DNA from: Holophagales bacterium
Lineage (GTDB): Bacteria; Acidobacteriota; Thermoanaerobaculia; Multivoradales; Multivoraceae
DNA length: 64,000 bases
Direction: 5' to 3'
Assembly (NCBI GenBank): GCA_009843505.1
Contig: VYDI01000028.1
Coordinates: forward strand, 248,001 to 312,000
A model generated the notes under the pieces. It was given only the letters and a program-made list of their open reading frames with translations. It did no database searches and was not told the origin of the DNA. Below are positions 42,054 to 52,455 of this stretch, in pieces (the stretch's first letter is position 1; the number at the start of each line of letters is the position of its first letter). A program made the translations under genes and the position numbers.

Positions 42054-42628
42054 TCCTCGGCGTGCTTGCGTTCCAGGGCGAGCAGTTGCGCCTTTCGCTT
42101 CTCGCCGCCGATGTAGGAGCCGGGACCGCTCCGGCGCGGCACGACCCGGTGGCACGGAACGAGGATCGGCAACGGGTTGGCCATCAGCCGGGAACGGATC
42201 AGGCGGTAGGCGCCTGCCTGCCCCGATGAGGTGGCCACATTGCGGTAGGTGCGCGTGTTCCCGTACGGAATTCTGGCCGTCTCCTCGAAGATGCGCCGGG
42301 ACAGGGCATCGATCCCGGTCCGATCGAGGTCATAGGGCAGATCGAGGTTTCGCCGCGCGCCGGCGAAGTACTCCGACAGGCGGCCCAGGGCCTCGTCCAC
42401 GAAGTCGGTCGTCTCCACCGACCCCAGGGAAGTGAACAGCGCCTTCTCGGTGCCCTTCGGCGCGATGACGACCCGGGTGATCAGCCGACCGATGAACTCG
42501 AGTCCCAGCGAACCGAGCGGCGAAGCGACCAGAACTCGCAGCGGTTCGGCGGCGCGCGGCGCTGGCCAGGCGGGCGCACCTGCGCGCGACCCGGCACGGC
42601 TCGCGAGTTCATGCACCACGGGAGTCAT
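42050..42628 (-). CDS. ogt: Methylated-DNA--protein-cysteine methyltransferase
   Basis: Suicide DNA-repair protein of 192 residues that removes alkyl groups from O6-guanine. The acceptor cysteine is Cys159 in ILVPCHRVVP, and the helix-turn-helix and Asn hinge lie in TYRNVATSSGQAGAYR...NPLP. The N-terminal about 30 residues are variable. It lies 62 bases downstream of the PEGA gene on the same strand but is functionally unrelated; a hairpin at 42672-42690 separates them. Confidence 0.94.
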   Translation of the reverse strand: MTPVVHELASRAGSRAGAPAWPAPRAAEPLRVLVASPLGSLGLEFIGRLITRVVIAPKGTEKALFTSLGSVETTDFVDEALGRLSEYFAGARRNLDLPYDLDRTGIDALSRRIFEETARIPYGNTRTYRNVATSSGQAGAYRLIRSRLMANPLPILVPCHRVVPRRSGPGSYIGGEKRKAQLLALERKHAED

Positions 42629-42671
42629 GGTAGCATGGCTACTTCTCTATGTCGACGTGAGCCGGAGGTTC

Positions 42672-42690
42672 GCTTCTCCCGGGAAGAAGC
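42672..42690 (-). terminator. Hairpin immediately after the PEGA gene
   Basis: GCTTCT...AGAAGC arms around a CCCGGG core, directly downstream of the PEGA stop on the minus strand. No T-tract follows; it may attenuate read-through from the glycosyltransferase operon into ogt. Confidence 0.35.
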
Positions 42691-43614
42691 TCACTCCTCC
42701 CGGAGCACGATGCGCAGGGAAACGTCCTCTCCCTGCTCGGCTTCGAAGGCGCGGATCTCGGCCGCGTAGCCGGGACGAATCACCTCGAGCCGGTGGGTGC
42801 CCGGATCCACGATCAGAGCCGAGTGGAGGCTCGCCAGTTCCGCCCCGCTCCCCAGCAGACGGCCGTCCAGGTAGACGACAGCGTCGGCCGGCTCGACCTC
42901 GACCTGCAGCCGGGCCGGCTCCCCCCGCTGGTCCTGCTCGATCGGACGGCCGCGGTTCTCGACCCTCCACGACTCGCCTTCCGGGGCCGGAGGCGCGGCG
43001 GCCGGCCTCGGCGGCGCGGGCAGCGGCCGTTCCGCGGTCCCTGGGACGAGATCCTCGTCGATCCGGATGACCACGCCCGGCTGCACGCGGATCTGGCGCT
43101 CCAGGGTCTCGTAGCCCTCCATGAAGATTGCGATCCGGTAGCTGCCGTCGCGCAACCAGAGGTAGCGCGGAAAGCCGTCGAAGCCGTCGACCCGACCGAC
43201 CAGCTCGCCGTCGATGTAGACGGAGGCCTTCTTGGGCCGGGTGTTGATGTCGAGCGCACCCGCGTCCCCCACATAGCCGACGGGGCCGGGACCCCAGGCG
43301 TAGGGTCCGTAACCGTAGTAGTGCGGCGAGTACGCGTAGGGCCAGAAGGAACCAAAGCCGCCGTACCAGCCGAAGGACCCGTAGTAGGGCCGCACGTAGA
43401 CGCGGGAACGGCGGCCCTTGCGGCGGTCGCCGTCACCGCCGCGGCCCCGTTCGCTGGCCGCGACCGCCACCGGCGCCTGAACCGCGAGGGCTCGAACGAC
43501 CGGAACCGTTCCGCCATGCCCGCCAACGCCCGCTTCCGCGCCGCCCGCCAGGCCCAGGCCCAGCAGGCCGGCCAACGGCAGCGCCATCCGGGCCGCACTT
43601 GCATTCGAACTCAC
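42691..43614 (-). CDS. Exported PEGA-domain protein
   Basis: 307 residues. A signal sequence (RMALPLAGLLGLGLAGGAEA) is followed by a basic region, a Tyr/Gly/Trp-rich low-complexity segment (YYGSFGWYGGFGSFWPY, YYGYGPYAWGPG), and two PEGA repeats (about 145-215, with ASVYIDGELVGRVDGFDGFP; and about 235-307, with VVYLDGRLLGSG). PEGA domains are surface-associated beta modules. The start is GTG at 43614, preceded by GGGGAGGT about nine bases upstream, and it overlaps the stop of the glycosyltransferase gene (GTGA). The tyrosine-rich stretch could be extended and surface exposed. Confidence 0.8.
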   Translation of the reverse strand: MSSNASAARMALPLAGLLGLGLAGGAEAGVGGHGGTVPVVRALAVQAPVAVAASERGRGGDGDRRKGRRSRVYVRPYYGSFGWYGGFGSFWPYAYSPHYYGYGPYAWGPGPVGYVGDAGALDINTRPKKASVYIDGELVGRVDGFDGFPRYLWLRDGSYRIAIFMEGYETLERQIRVQPGVVIRIDEDLVPGTAERPLPAPPRPAAAPPAPEGESWRVENRGRPIEQDQRGEPARLQVEVEPADAVVYLDGRLLGSGAELASLHSALIVDPGTHRLEVIRPGYAAEIRAFEAEQGEDVSLRIVLREE

Positions 43615-44591
43615 GATGCACCTCCCCGATCCAGGCCAACGCCGTCGGACCAGCCGTTCCTCAGACCTTCCAGATAGTGATACCGCATCGTCCTCTCCCA
43701 CAGCCGGGGCAGTCTCACCGGAGAAGCTTGCAACGTCCGCGCCAACCGCTCCTCGAGCCACTGCACGGTCCGGTCGCGAACACCGCCCTCCGGAGGCGGC
43801 TCGCCGTCGTGGAACCCCAGGAAGGGACCGAGCTGCTCATGCCGCCGGAAGAAGACGACCGCGGAGTACCCCGCCCGGTACTGCCGCTTCGCGAACCGCC
43901 GGAGACCGGTCGGATGGTCGTGGGCGACGCGGGCCTCGGGCCGGTACAGGAGGCGCAGGCCGCGCCCGGCCAGGCGGTATCCGGCTTCCACGTCCTCCCA
44001 GGCGGCGAACGGGAAAGCCGGGTCGAAGGGCTCCGCCGCCATCGCCTCGCGGTCGATCGAAAGGTTCGACGTGTAGAAGAAGTTGAACGGCACGTCGTCC
44101 TCGTCCTCGATCAGGGCGAATCCGAACTGCAGTCCGTTCTCGTTGATGTAGTCGAGGAACGGCGTGCGCCGCATGCGCTGGTGCCAGTCGGTGCGGCCGA
44201 TGACGCCGACGCAACCGCCCTCCGCCCGAATCGACCGCGCCAGTGGCTCCTCCTGGGCTCGGCGATGCGCGGCCAACCATCCCGGACCGGGGACAGTGTC
44301 GTCCCCAAGGAAGGCCACCCAGCGACCCCGGGCCGTCGCCACGCCGCGGTTCCGGGCCACCGCGGGCCCGTGGTTCTCCTGATGAAGGACCCGCAGCTCC
44401 GGCCCACCGGCGCTGCCCCCCGAAGCGCGCTCGTCGAGCCAGGGCGCGGTGCCGTCCGTGCTGCCGTCGTTGACCACGACGACTTCGAACGCGGGCCCCT
44501 CCTGGCCACGGACGCCCTCCAGTACTTCCTTCAGCGCCGGCAACCGGTCGAAGGTCGGAATGACGATGCTCCACTCCGGCGGCCCGGTCAC
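43611..44591 (-). CDS. Family 2 glycosyltransferase A
   Basis: GT-A fold transferase of 326 residues. WSIVIPTFDRLPALKEVL starts the nucleotide-sugar domain, VVVNDGSTDGTAPWL gives the first Asp, FLGDDTVPGPGWL the DxD-like metal site, and FAAWEDVEAGYRL the catalytic-base region. No membrane helices, so cytosolic or peripheral. The start is GTG at 44591, overlapping the next gene's stop (GTGA). Donor and acceptor are unknown. Confidence 0.88.
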   Translation of the reverse strand: MTGPPEWSIVIPTFDRLPALKEVLEGVRGQEGPAFEVVVVNDGSTDGTAPWLDERASGGSAGGPELRVLHQENHGPAVARNRGVATARGRWVAFLGDDTVPGPGWLAAHRRAQEEPLARSIRAEGGCVGVIGRTDWHQRMRRTPFLDYINENGLQFGFALIEDEDDVPFNFFYTSNLSIDREAMAAEPFDPAFPFAAWEDVEAGYRLAGRGLRLLYRPEARVAHDHPTGLRRFAKRQYRAGYSAVVFFRRHEQLGPFLGFHDGEPPPEGGVRDRTVQWLEERLARTLQASPVRLPRLWERTMRYHYLEGLRNGWSDGVGLDRGGAS

Positions 44592-45874
44592 CGCTCCATC
44601 TCCATCACGTCGTCCAGACGCAGGCGAACCGGATCCAGGTCCGCCGGCCACAGGGACTCAAAGCCTTCGCTCGCGAACAGTTCCTCGTCGCCGGGATAGG
44701 TCGGCACCAGATACAGCGGAAAGCGCTCGAGGATCTCGCGGTCGGGCCGCCGCCGCCGGGTCTGCACCAGGCGGCGCCGTTCCGAGGCGCCGTCGAGCCC
44801 GCGGACGATCGCCGACAGCGCCCGCACCTGAGCGACCGTCTGGTCGTCGACAACGGCCGGCGCCCCGGCCGGCAAGCCGCCCAACCGCCGCGCGAGCCTT
44901 CTCAGCCGGGTCCGCAGGGCAACGACGTCCCGCGCCCGCTGCCACAGGCCCCGCGGAGCCGCGCCGGCGCCGGCGGCCGCCTCGCTTCCGTCCACAGCCG
45001 CGCGGAAGGGATCTTGCGCCAGCACGTCGCCGTTCGGGTTGCAGCGGGCGAGCAGGTGCTGGGTGCGGGCGAGCAGCGTCAACTGGACCGCCGGCATCAG
45101 TTGCGGCCAAAGCTCGGCGTCGTAGTTCTTGAAGGCGGTGAAGTAGGCGTTGCGCTCGAACAGCAGGCCCCGGTTGGCGTTGCCCAGCAGGTTGCTGGTC
45201 GCCTTCGAGCGATGGTGGACGACCGCCCGCGGCGCCGACAGCACGCGTTCGCCCCCCGACCAGAACCGCCACCCGAGATCGACGTCTTCGAGGTAGGCGA
45301 AGTAGCTCTCGTCGAAGCCCCCGGCCGAAAGAAAGGCTTCACGTCGCACGATCATGTTGCCGCCGCAGGGAAAGAGCAGCTCCGTACCTTCGGCCGGGGT
45401 CTCCACGTCCTTCAGGGGGCGGCCGTAGTCGAGCTGGAAGGCGTGGCCGTCGAAGGCCATGACGCCGCGTCCGAAGTCCAGGCGCTCCCCTTCCCAGTCG
45501 ACGATGCAGCCGGACAGCGCCGCCACATCCGGAGGCGCCGCCCGTATTGCCGCGACAAGTTCGCCGAGCCAGTCCGGGCGCGGCCGGGTGTCGTTGTTGA
45601 CCAGCACGAGCGCGTCCGCCGCACTGGCCTCGGCGAGACGGTTGTTGGCGGCGGAGAAGCCGAGGTTGTTCGGGTGCTCGACGAGATCGACCCCGGGGTG
45701 TTCGGAACGCAGCCAGGCCGCCGTTCCGTCCGTCGACCCGTTGTCGAACAGCCTGATCCCCACCGCGGCGCCGGGATCGCGCTGCGCTTCAAGCGCCGGC
45801 AGCAGCGTCTCCAGGTGCCGGCGGCCATTCCAGCTCACGACCAGGATGTCGACACTGTCAACCGGGATGCTCAT
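44588..45874 (-). CDS. Family 2 glycosyltransferase B (rhamnosyltransferase-like)
   Basis: 428 residues. The GT-A domain shows VDILVVSWNGRRHLETLL, FDNGSTDGTAAWL, HPNNLGFSAANN, LVNNDTRPRPDW and YFAYLEDVDLGWRF, the pattern of WbbL-like rhamnosyltransferases. The C-terminal about 150 residues are Arg/Ala-rich and helical and unlike the catalytic domain. The likely donor is a deoxyhexose nucleotide from the rmlD-epimerase genes nearby; this is inference. The ATG overlaps the preceding gene (ATGA, 45871-45874). Confidence 0.88.
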   Translation of the reverse strand: MSIPVDSVDILVVSWNGRRHLETLLPALEAQRDPGAAVGIRLFDNGSTDGTAAWLRSEHPGVDLVEHPNNLGFSAANNRLAEASAADALVLVNNDTRPRPDWLGELVAAIRAAPPDVAALSGCIVDWEGERLDFGRGVMAFDGHAFQLDYGRPLKDVETPAEGTELLFPCGGNMIVRREAFLSAGGFDESYFAYLEDVDLGWRFWSGGERVLSAPRAVVHHRSKATSNLLGNANRGLLFERNAYFTAFKNYDAELWPQLMPAVQLTLLARTQHLLARCNPNGDVLAQDPFRAAVDGSEAAAGAGAAPRGLWQRARDVVALRTRLRRLARRLGGLPAGAPAVVDDQTVAQVRALSAIVRGLDGASERRRLVQTRRRRPDREILERFPLYLVPTYPGDEELFASEGFESLWPADLDPVRLRLDDVMEMER

Positions 45875-47172
45875 GACCGGCCCGCCGGGAAGGAGCCCGC
45901 CAACCGGGTCCGCACCCAGCGCCGCAGGCGGAAGCCCGGTTCGTCAACCGGAGCCGCCGTCTCCGGCCGGAAGGCGAACCCGGACTTGGTCGGATCGACG
46001 CGGGGCGACGACAGGAAGGCCACCAGCGGGGCCAGCGTACGCTCCCAAGAGTAGTCGAGCAGAATCCGCTCCCGGCCCCGGCGCGCCCGCTCTTCGACCC
46101 TCGCGCCACCGGCGACCAGCTCGACGAGGCCACCGCGGAGCGCCTCGACGTCGCCACAGGCAACGACGAGCCCGGCGTCCCATTCCCTCAGTAGCCGCGG
46201 GACGGTTCCGCCCTCCGTTGTAAGCACCGGGCAGCCGGCCGCGAGCGCATCGAGGAACCGGGTGCGCAGGGACAGGTCGGTCTCCAGCCCGGGGCGATGG
46301 CAAGCGGCGAGCGCGTCGACGTCCCGCAGCAGGTCGTAGCGGCGCTCGAAGGGCACCCAGTCCAGGAAGCCGATGCGCTTTGGATCCTCCCTCCGGCTGC
46401 GCGCCTCCACCTCCGCCAGCAGGCGCTGAGGCGCCTGAGCGCCAGGCGGTTGCCGCACGAACAGAAGTCTCGCGTTCGGCTCGGGCAGGGCGGCGAACGC
46501 CTCGAGCAGGGGCTCCGGGTCGTACCAGTCGTACAGCCCGCCGAACAGCACGCGCCGCTCGCCGTCCGCGCGTGGCGGCAGCAGGGGCCGGTACTCGGGC
46601 AGCGGATCCGGCACGCCCAGCGGCGCCTCGGCGATCAGCCCCGAGAGAGAGGGGTCGTCCCGGTAGCGATGCGGGTTCACCCGTCCGAGGGCGGTCAGGA
46701 AGCCGAGGTAGTAGGCGCGCTGCTCGGGGGAGGAACAGAGGAAGAAGTCGCCGAGCGACAGTTGGTGGACCCAGCTCCGGTGGTCGTTCCGGTAGGGGTC
46801 GAGCCCCAGCGTCGACAGATGGGTCAGGTTCTCGACCAGGAAGGGGTCGTAGAGATCGATCACGGTTGGCAGGTCGGGCAACTGGTGGAGCACGTCGTTC
46901 GCCAACTGTCCCTGGGCGACGGCGGCGTCGCAGTCCCTCAACAGCTCCGGCAGCGGCGCCGAGTCGAACCGCCGCGCCTCGACGGAACCGGCCGGCACCT
47001 CAGGCGGCTCGCCGGAACGCCAGGGCGAAACCAGGGCGACGTCGAAACCGAACCCCGGCAAGCGCCGCGCCATTTCCAGGTAGCGGATACCGATGCCGGC
47101 CGCGCGCTCCCCTAGCGCTTCGCTGCACACCAGACCGACGCGGGACCTTTGTCCTCCCGCCGTTGCCGTCAC
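45871..47172 (-). CDS. GT-B glycosyltransferase (GT4-like)
   Basis: 433 residues in a GT-B arrangement. The N-terminal domain (VGLVCSEALGERAAGIGIRY) lacks clear catalytic motifs. The C-terminal Rossmann domain has VLFGGLYDWYDPEPLLEAF, RIGFLDWVPFERRYDLL and SLRTRFLDALAAGCPVLTTE, the usual E-x7-E nucleotide-sugar region being modified. The GTG start overlaps the deacetylase/GT gene (GTGA). Sugar specificity unknown; likely envelope polysaccharide assembly. Confidence 0.82.
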   Translation of the reverse strand: MTATAGGQRSRVGLVCSEALGERAAGIGIRYLEMARRLPGFGFDVALVSPWRSGEPPEVPAGSVEARRFDSAPLPELLRDCDAAVAQGQLANDVLHQLPDLPTVIDLYDPFLVENLTHLSTLGLDPYRNDHRSWVHQLSLGDFFLCSSPEQRAYYLGFLTALGRVNPHRYRDDPSLSGLIAEAPLGVPDPLPEYRPLLPPRADGERRVLFGGLYDWYDPEPLLEAFAALPEPNARLLFVRQPPGAQAPQRLLAEVEARSRREDPKRIGFLDWVPFERRYDLLRDVDALAACHRPGLETDLSLRTRFLDALAAGCPVLTTEGGTVPRLLREWDAGLVVACGDVEALRGGLVELVAGGARVEERARRGRERILLDYSWERTLAPLVAFLSSPRVDPTKSGFAFRPETAAPVDEPGFRLRRWVRTRLAGSFPAGRS

Positions 47173-48971
47173 CCGGAACCGCGCCAGGATTGCAGAGTTT
47201 CGTGCAGCCGCCAGGCGCGGGTGGCCTTCATCTTCTCGATCTCCGCGATCAAATCGCGCTCGCGGACGTGGAGCCGCTCGACCTCCGCCCCGCGCGCCCG
47301 ATTCGATGCCTGGACGAGTTCGATCTCCGCCTGCGTCTTCCGCAACATCGACCGTGCCGCCGCGGCGGCCAGCACCGCTTCGCGCCGCATTCGAGTCACC
47401 GCGCCCGCCAGCGATTCCGCATCGAGTTCGTCCGCGTACTTGGCCAGCACCCGCGCCTTCAGAGCCTCGAAGTCGTGTCGTTCGGACGCCGCTCCGCCCA
47501 GGGCGTGGCCTCCCGAGGACCTGCCGCCGGCGCCGCCCAGGAAGTGCCTGTACTCGCAGGTCGTCCGCGCCAGGTGGACGAACGGAGACGAACGCGACAG
47601 CCGGATCAGCAGATCCCAGTCTTCGAAGGCCGGCAGCCCGAGGTCGAACGGACCGGCCCTGTCGAGGGAATCCCTGGTCATCAGCACCGTGTGGAAAGGA
47701 ATGTAGTTGTCCAGCAGCAGGATCCCGCGGTCGAAGTCGCGGCTGTAGGGAAGGCCCCGGCTCGACTCCCGGTAGCCGGCCGCGGTCGGCTCGTAGGTGA
47801 CCACCGCCGCGTCGCTGTAGACAACTTCGACATCGCCGCGGAGCATCGACGTCAGGGACTCGAGGTGCTCCGGTGCGAGCAGGTCGTCGTCGTCCAGGAA
47901 CCCGATGCGGTCACCCGTCGCCGCCTCGACGCCCGCCTGCGCCGCCGCGGCGCGCCCGCGGTTGGACTCGTGTTCGACGCGGAGCAGCGGGAAGGGGAAG
48001 CTCTCGGGCACTTCGGGACGGCGGCCCCCGTCGTTGACCAGCACGACCTCGACGTTCCGGTAGGTGCTCCGGGCCAGACTCACCAGCGCCTCGGCCAGGC
48101 GGCGCGGCCGGTTGTACGTTCTCACCACGATCGAGACGCGGCACGGCGAATCGACTTCGACCAGCGCCGGAACGCCTCCCAGATGGGCGATGAGCTGAGC
48201 CGGGCTCCGGGTGGTGAAGTCGCTCGCCTTCAACTGGCAGTAGCCCTCCGCGGACCCGCATTCGCGCGGCAGGCTGTGCGCGCGGAAACGCCGGAGGCCG
48301 AGGCAGGAATCGAGGTAGTCGTGGCGCTCCTGCTGGCTCCGGTAGTGGGCCATCGCCGCGGCGATCCCGTCGATCTCGGCCGTGACGTCGACCAGCAGAT
48401 CCGGGTAGAAGGGATGGTTCACCTCGTAGCAGAGGACGCGAAGCAACAGGTCTCCAGGCGACGAATCGTCCGAAGGTTCGCTCCTGTCCGCCCCTCCCCG
48501 ACGGGCGATCAAGGCCTCGTGCAGGGCGCGAAAGGTCGCCTGGTGGTCCGTGGTGACTTCGAGTGGCGAAGGCACCAAAACGAGATCCGGACGACCCGCG
48601 TCGAGCAGCGCCTCGATCTGCCCGGTCAGTTCCCCCGTCGAAGAAACGAGGCCGCCGTCCGGGAAGCCCCGCCGGTAGCCCACGTGTTCCACCCGGGCGA
48701 TGCCGAGCGCAGCCGCGGCGGCCTCGGACTCCGCCCGCCGCAACGCCGAGTAGTCGCCGCCGCTCATCCCTTCCGGAGGTCCCTCGCCGCCTCCCGAACC
48801 ATCGCTCAGGAAGGCGCAGACGATCTCCGAGCCGGCCGCGGCGAGTTGCAGAAGCAGCCCTCCGCAGCCGAGCACCTCGTCGTCGTAGTGGGGCGCCAGG
48901 ACGAGAACCCGCCGGGCGACCACCGAACCCGGCACGGTCGGCGGCTGTGGCCGCTCGCGTTCAGCCCGCAT
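47169..48971 (-). CDS. PIG-L deacetylase fused to family 2 glycosyltransferase
   Basis: 600 residues with two enzymes. Residues about 20-260 form a PIG-L/LmbE zinc deacetylase (VLVLAPHYDDEVLGCGG, with the PHxDDE metal site; EVTTDHQATFRALHEAL). Residues about 275-500 form a GT2 domain (SIVVRTYNRPRRLAEAL, VLVNDGG, GFLDDDDLLAPEHLE, FEDWDLLIRL). The last about 80 residues are coiled coil (AEIELVQASNRARGAEVERL). I chose the ATG at 48971 because AGGAG lies nine bases upstream; another ATG at 49013 lacks one. It probably adds an N-acetylhexosamine and deacetylates it, first gene of the glycan operon. Confidence 0.87.
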   Translation of the reverse strand: MRAERERPQPPTVPGSVVARRVLVLAPHYDDEVLGCGGLLLQLAAAGSEIVCAFLSDGSGGGEGPPEGMSGGDYSALRRAESEAAAAALGIARVEHVGYRRGFPDGGLVSSTGELTGQIEALLDAGRPDLVLVPSPLEVTTDHQATFRALHEALIARRGGADRSEPSDDSSPGDLLLRVLCYEVNHPFYPDLLVDVTAEIDGIAAAMAHYRSQQERHDYLDSCLGLRRFRAHSLPRECGSAEGYCQLKASDFTTRSPAQLIAHLGGVPALVEVDSPCRVSIVVRTYNRPRRLAEALVSLARSTYRNVEVVLVNDGGRRPEVPESFPFPLLRVEHESNRGRAAAAQAGVEAATGDRIGFLDDDDLLAPEHLESLTSMLRGDVEVVYSDAAVVTYEPTAAGYRESSRGLPYSRDFDRGILLLDNYIPFHTVLMTRDSLDRAGPFDLGLPAFEDWDLLIRLSRSSPFVHLARTTCEYRHFLGGAGGRSSGGHALGGAASERHDFEALKARVLAKYADELDAESLAGAVTRMRREAVLAAAAARSMLRKTQAEIELVQASNRARGAEVERLHVRERDLIAEIEKMKATRAWRLHETLQSWRGSG

Positions 48972-49095
48972 GTCGCCGGTCTCCTGCTGCGGCCGCGGAC
49001 CTCGGCAGAACATGCGGGCTGGTCATACCGGCAATCCTCGCACGTCCGTATTCTGGCTCATCCCGCCTCGCAAGCTCCTGTAGGCTGCGCCCCCG

Positions 49096-51045
<1,950 letters not shown>

Positions 51046-51050
51046 AAGCA

Positions 51051-51070
51051 GCCCGCGCGGCAGCGCGGGC
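51051..51070. terminator. Bidirectional hairpin between argS and ftsZ
   Basis: GCCCGCGC (51051-51058), loop GGCA, GCGCGGGC (51063-51070): a perfect 8-bp GC stem five bases after the argS stop and just beyond the ghost ftsZ tail. No T-tract on either side, so it may act with Rho or as an RNA stabiliser. Confidence 0.5.
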
Positions 51071-51072
51071 GG

Positions 51073-51153
51073 TCAGTCCATCTGCTTGCGCAGGACGGTC
51101 GGGATGTCGTAGTCGTCGACGTTCCTGCCGGATTGCTGCGGGCCGTAGCCGCC
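51073..51153 (-). pseudogene. Ghost copy of the ftsZ 3' end (C-terminal peptide)
   Basis: Bases 51073-51126 are a perfect 54-bp copy of 51164-51217, encoding the last 17 residues and stop of FtsZ ([17 protein letters not shown]). Beyond the identical part, similarity continues at the protein level: this copy reads PGGYGPQQSG before RNVDD, the real gene PGGYGPNW. The period of 91 bases puts the ghost in another frame from ftsZ and after its stop. It looks like the tail of a diverged ftsZ allele. Confidence 0.85.
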
Positions 51154-51163
51154 TGGCGGCGCC

Positions 51164-52417
51164 TCAGTCCATCTGCTTGCGCAGGACGGTCGGGATGTCG
51201 TAGTCGTCGACGTTCCTCCAATTGGGCCCGTAGCCGCCCGGATCGATCTTGTGGTGTTCGGCCAGCATGCGATCGCGGAACTCACCCTTGCCGCCTTCCC
51301 TCTCGCCTGCCTCCTCGTTCCCGGGGGTGGCGTCGGCCAGATTCGGGTCGGCCGGGGCAGCCGCTCCGGCCTCGACGGTCCTGGCTGCCGCGCCGTCGCG
51401 GGGCTGGCGGTCCTCGGAGAACCCGGTGGCGATCACGGTCACCTTCACCTCTTCTTCCATCGTTCCGTCGACCACGAGACCCGAGATGATCGTCGCGTCG
51501 GGGTCGACCGCGTCGGAGATCGTGCTGGCCGCCTCGGCCACCTCGTGGAGGGTCAGCGAGCTGCCACCGGTGATGTTGATCAGGCAGCCCTTGGCGCCCT
51601 CGATCGAAGCATCCTCGAGCAGGGGTGACGACACCGCCCGCTGCGCCGCTTCGAGCGCCCGGCTGTCGCCCGACGCCACGCCCGTGCCCATCACCGCGAT
51701 GCCCTGACCGCACATGATCGCCCGCACGTCGGCGAAGTCGGCGTTCACCTCGCCCGGCATCGTGATCAGGTCGCTGATGCCCTGAACCGACTGCCGCAGA
51801 ACGTCGTCCGCCGTCACGAAGGCGTCCGCGAGAGACGTACCCCGGTCCACGAAGCTCAGCAGCCGCTCGTTGGGGATCGCAATCACCGTGTCGACCGCCT
51901 TGTGGAGCTCCTCGAGCCCGCGTTCCGCCAGCAGCATGCGGCGCCGGCCCTCGAACGCGAAGGGCTTCGTGACCACGGCGACCGTCAGGGCGCCGACTTC
52001 CGCCGAGAGGGAACCGATGATGGGCGCCGCGCCGGTGCCCGTGCCGCCGCCCAGGCCAGCCGCCAGGAACACCATGTCCGCCCCGTTCAGCATGTCGAGA
52101 ATCTTGTCCGTGTCCTCGAGCGCCGAGTTGCGACCGACCTCCGGGTCGGCGCCGGCGCCCAGACCGCGGGTGATCTTGCGCCCGAGCTGCAGCTTCGTCG
52201 GTGCTTCGCAGCGCCGCAGAGCCTGCAGATCGGTGTTGGCGGCAATGAACTCGATGCCGCCCAGGTTGGCCGCGATCATTCGGTTGACGGCGTTGCCGCC
52301 GCCGCCTCCTACCCCGACCACGACAATCTTCGCCGGTCCGAAGCTGTCCTCGGACGTCACTTCCCCTTCGATGGTCGGCTTGGCCTCGGTCGACTGCTGT
52401 TCTTCCATCAGAATCAT
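51164..52417 (-). CDS. ftsZ: Cell division GTPase FtsZ
   Basis: Tubulin-like GTPase of 417 residues that forms the Z ring. [18 protein letters not shown] starts the fold, [10 protein letters not shown] is the tubulin signature loop, and [11 protein letters not shown] the synergy T7 loop. A disordered Ala/Glu-rich linker leads to the C-terminal peptide [13 protein letters not shown] that binds FtsA. The ATG at 52417 is preceded by GGAGGG; an ATG at 52429 lacks a ribosome site. The 54-bp 3' end (51164-51217) is duplicated downstream. Last gene of the dcw cluster. Confidence 0.96.
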   Translation of the reverse strand: MILMEEQQSTEAKPTIEGEVTSEDSFGPAKIVVVGVGGGGGNAVNRMIAANLGGIEFIAANTDLQALRRCEAPTKLQLGRKITRGLGAGADPEVGRNSALEDTDKILDMLNGADMVFLAAGLGGGTGTGAAPIIGSLSAEVGALTVAVVTKPFAFEGRRRMLLAERGLEELHKAVDTVIAIPNERLLSFVDRGTSLADAFVTADDVLRQSVQGISDLITMPGEVNADFADVRAIMCGQGIAVMGTGVASGDSRALEAAQRAVSSPLLEDASIEGAKGCLINITGGSSLTLHEVAEAASTISDAVDPDATIISGLVVDGTMEEEVKVTVIATGFSEDRQPRDGAAARTVEAGAAAPADPNLADATPGNEEAGEREGGKGEFRDRMLAEHHKIDPGGYGPNWRNVDDYDIPTVLRKQMD

Positions 52418-52455
52418 GGCTCCCTCCATTTCGAACCCTGGTTCATCAACTCAAA

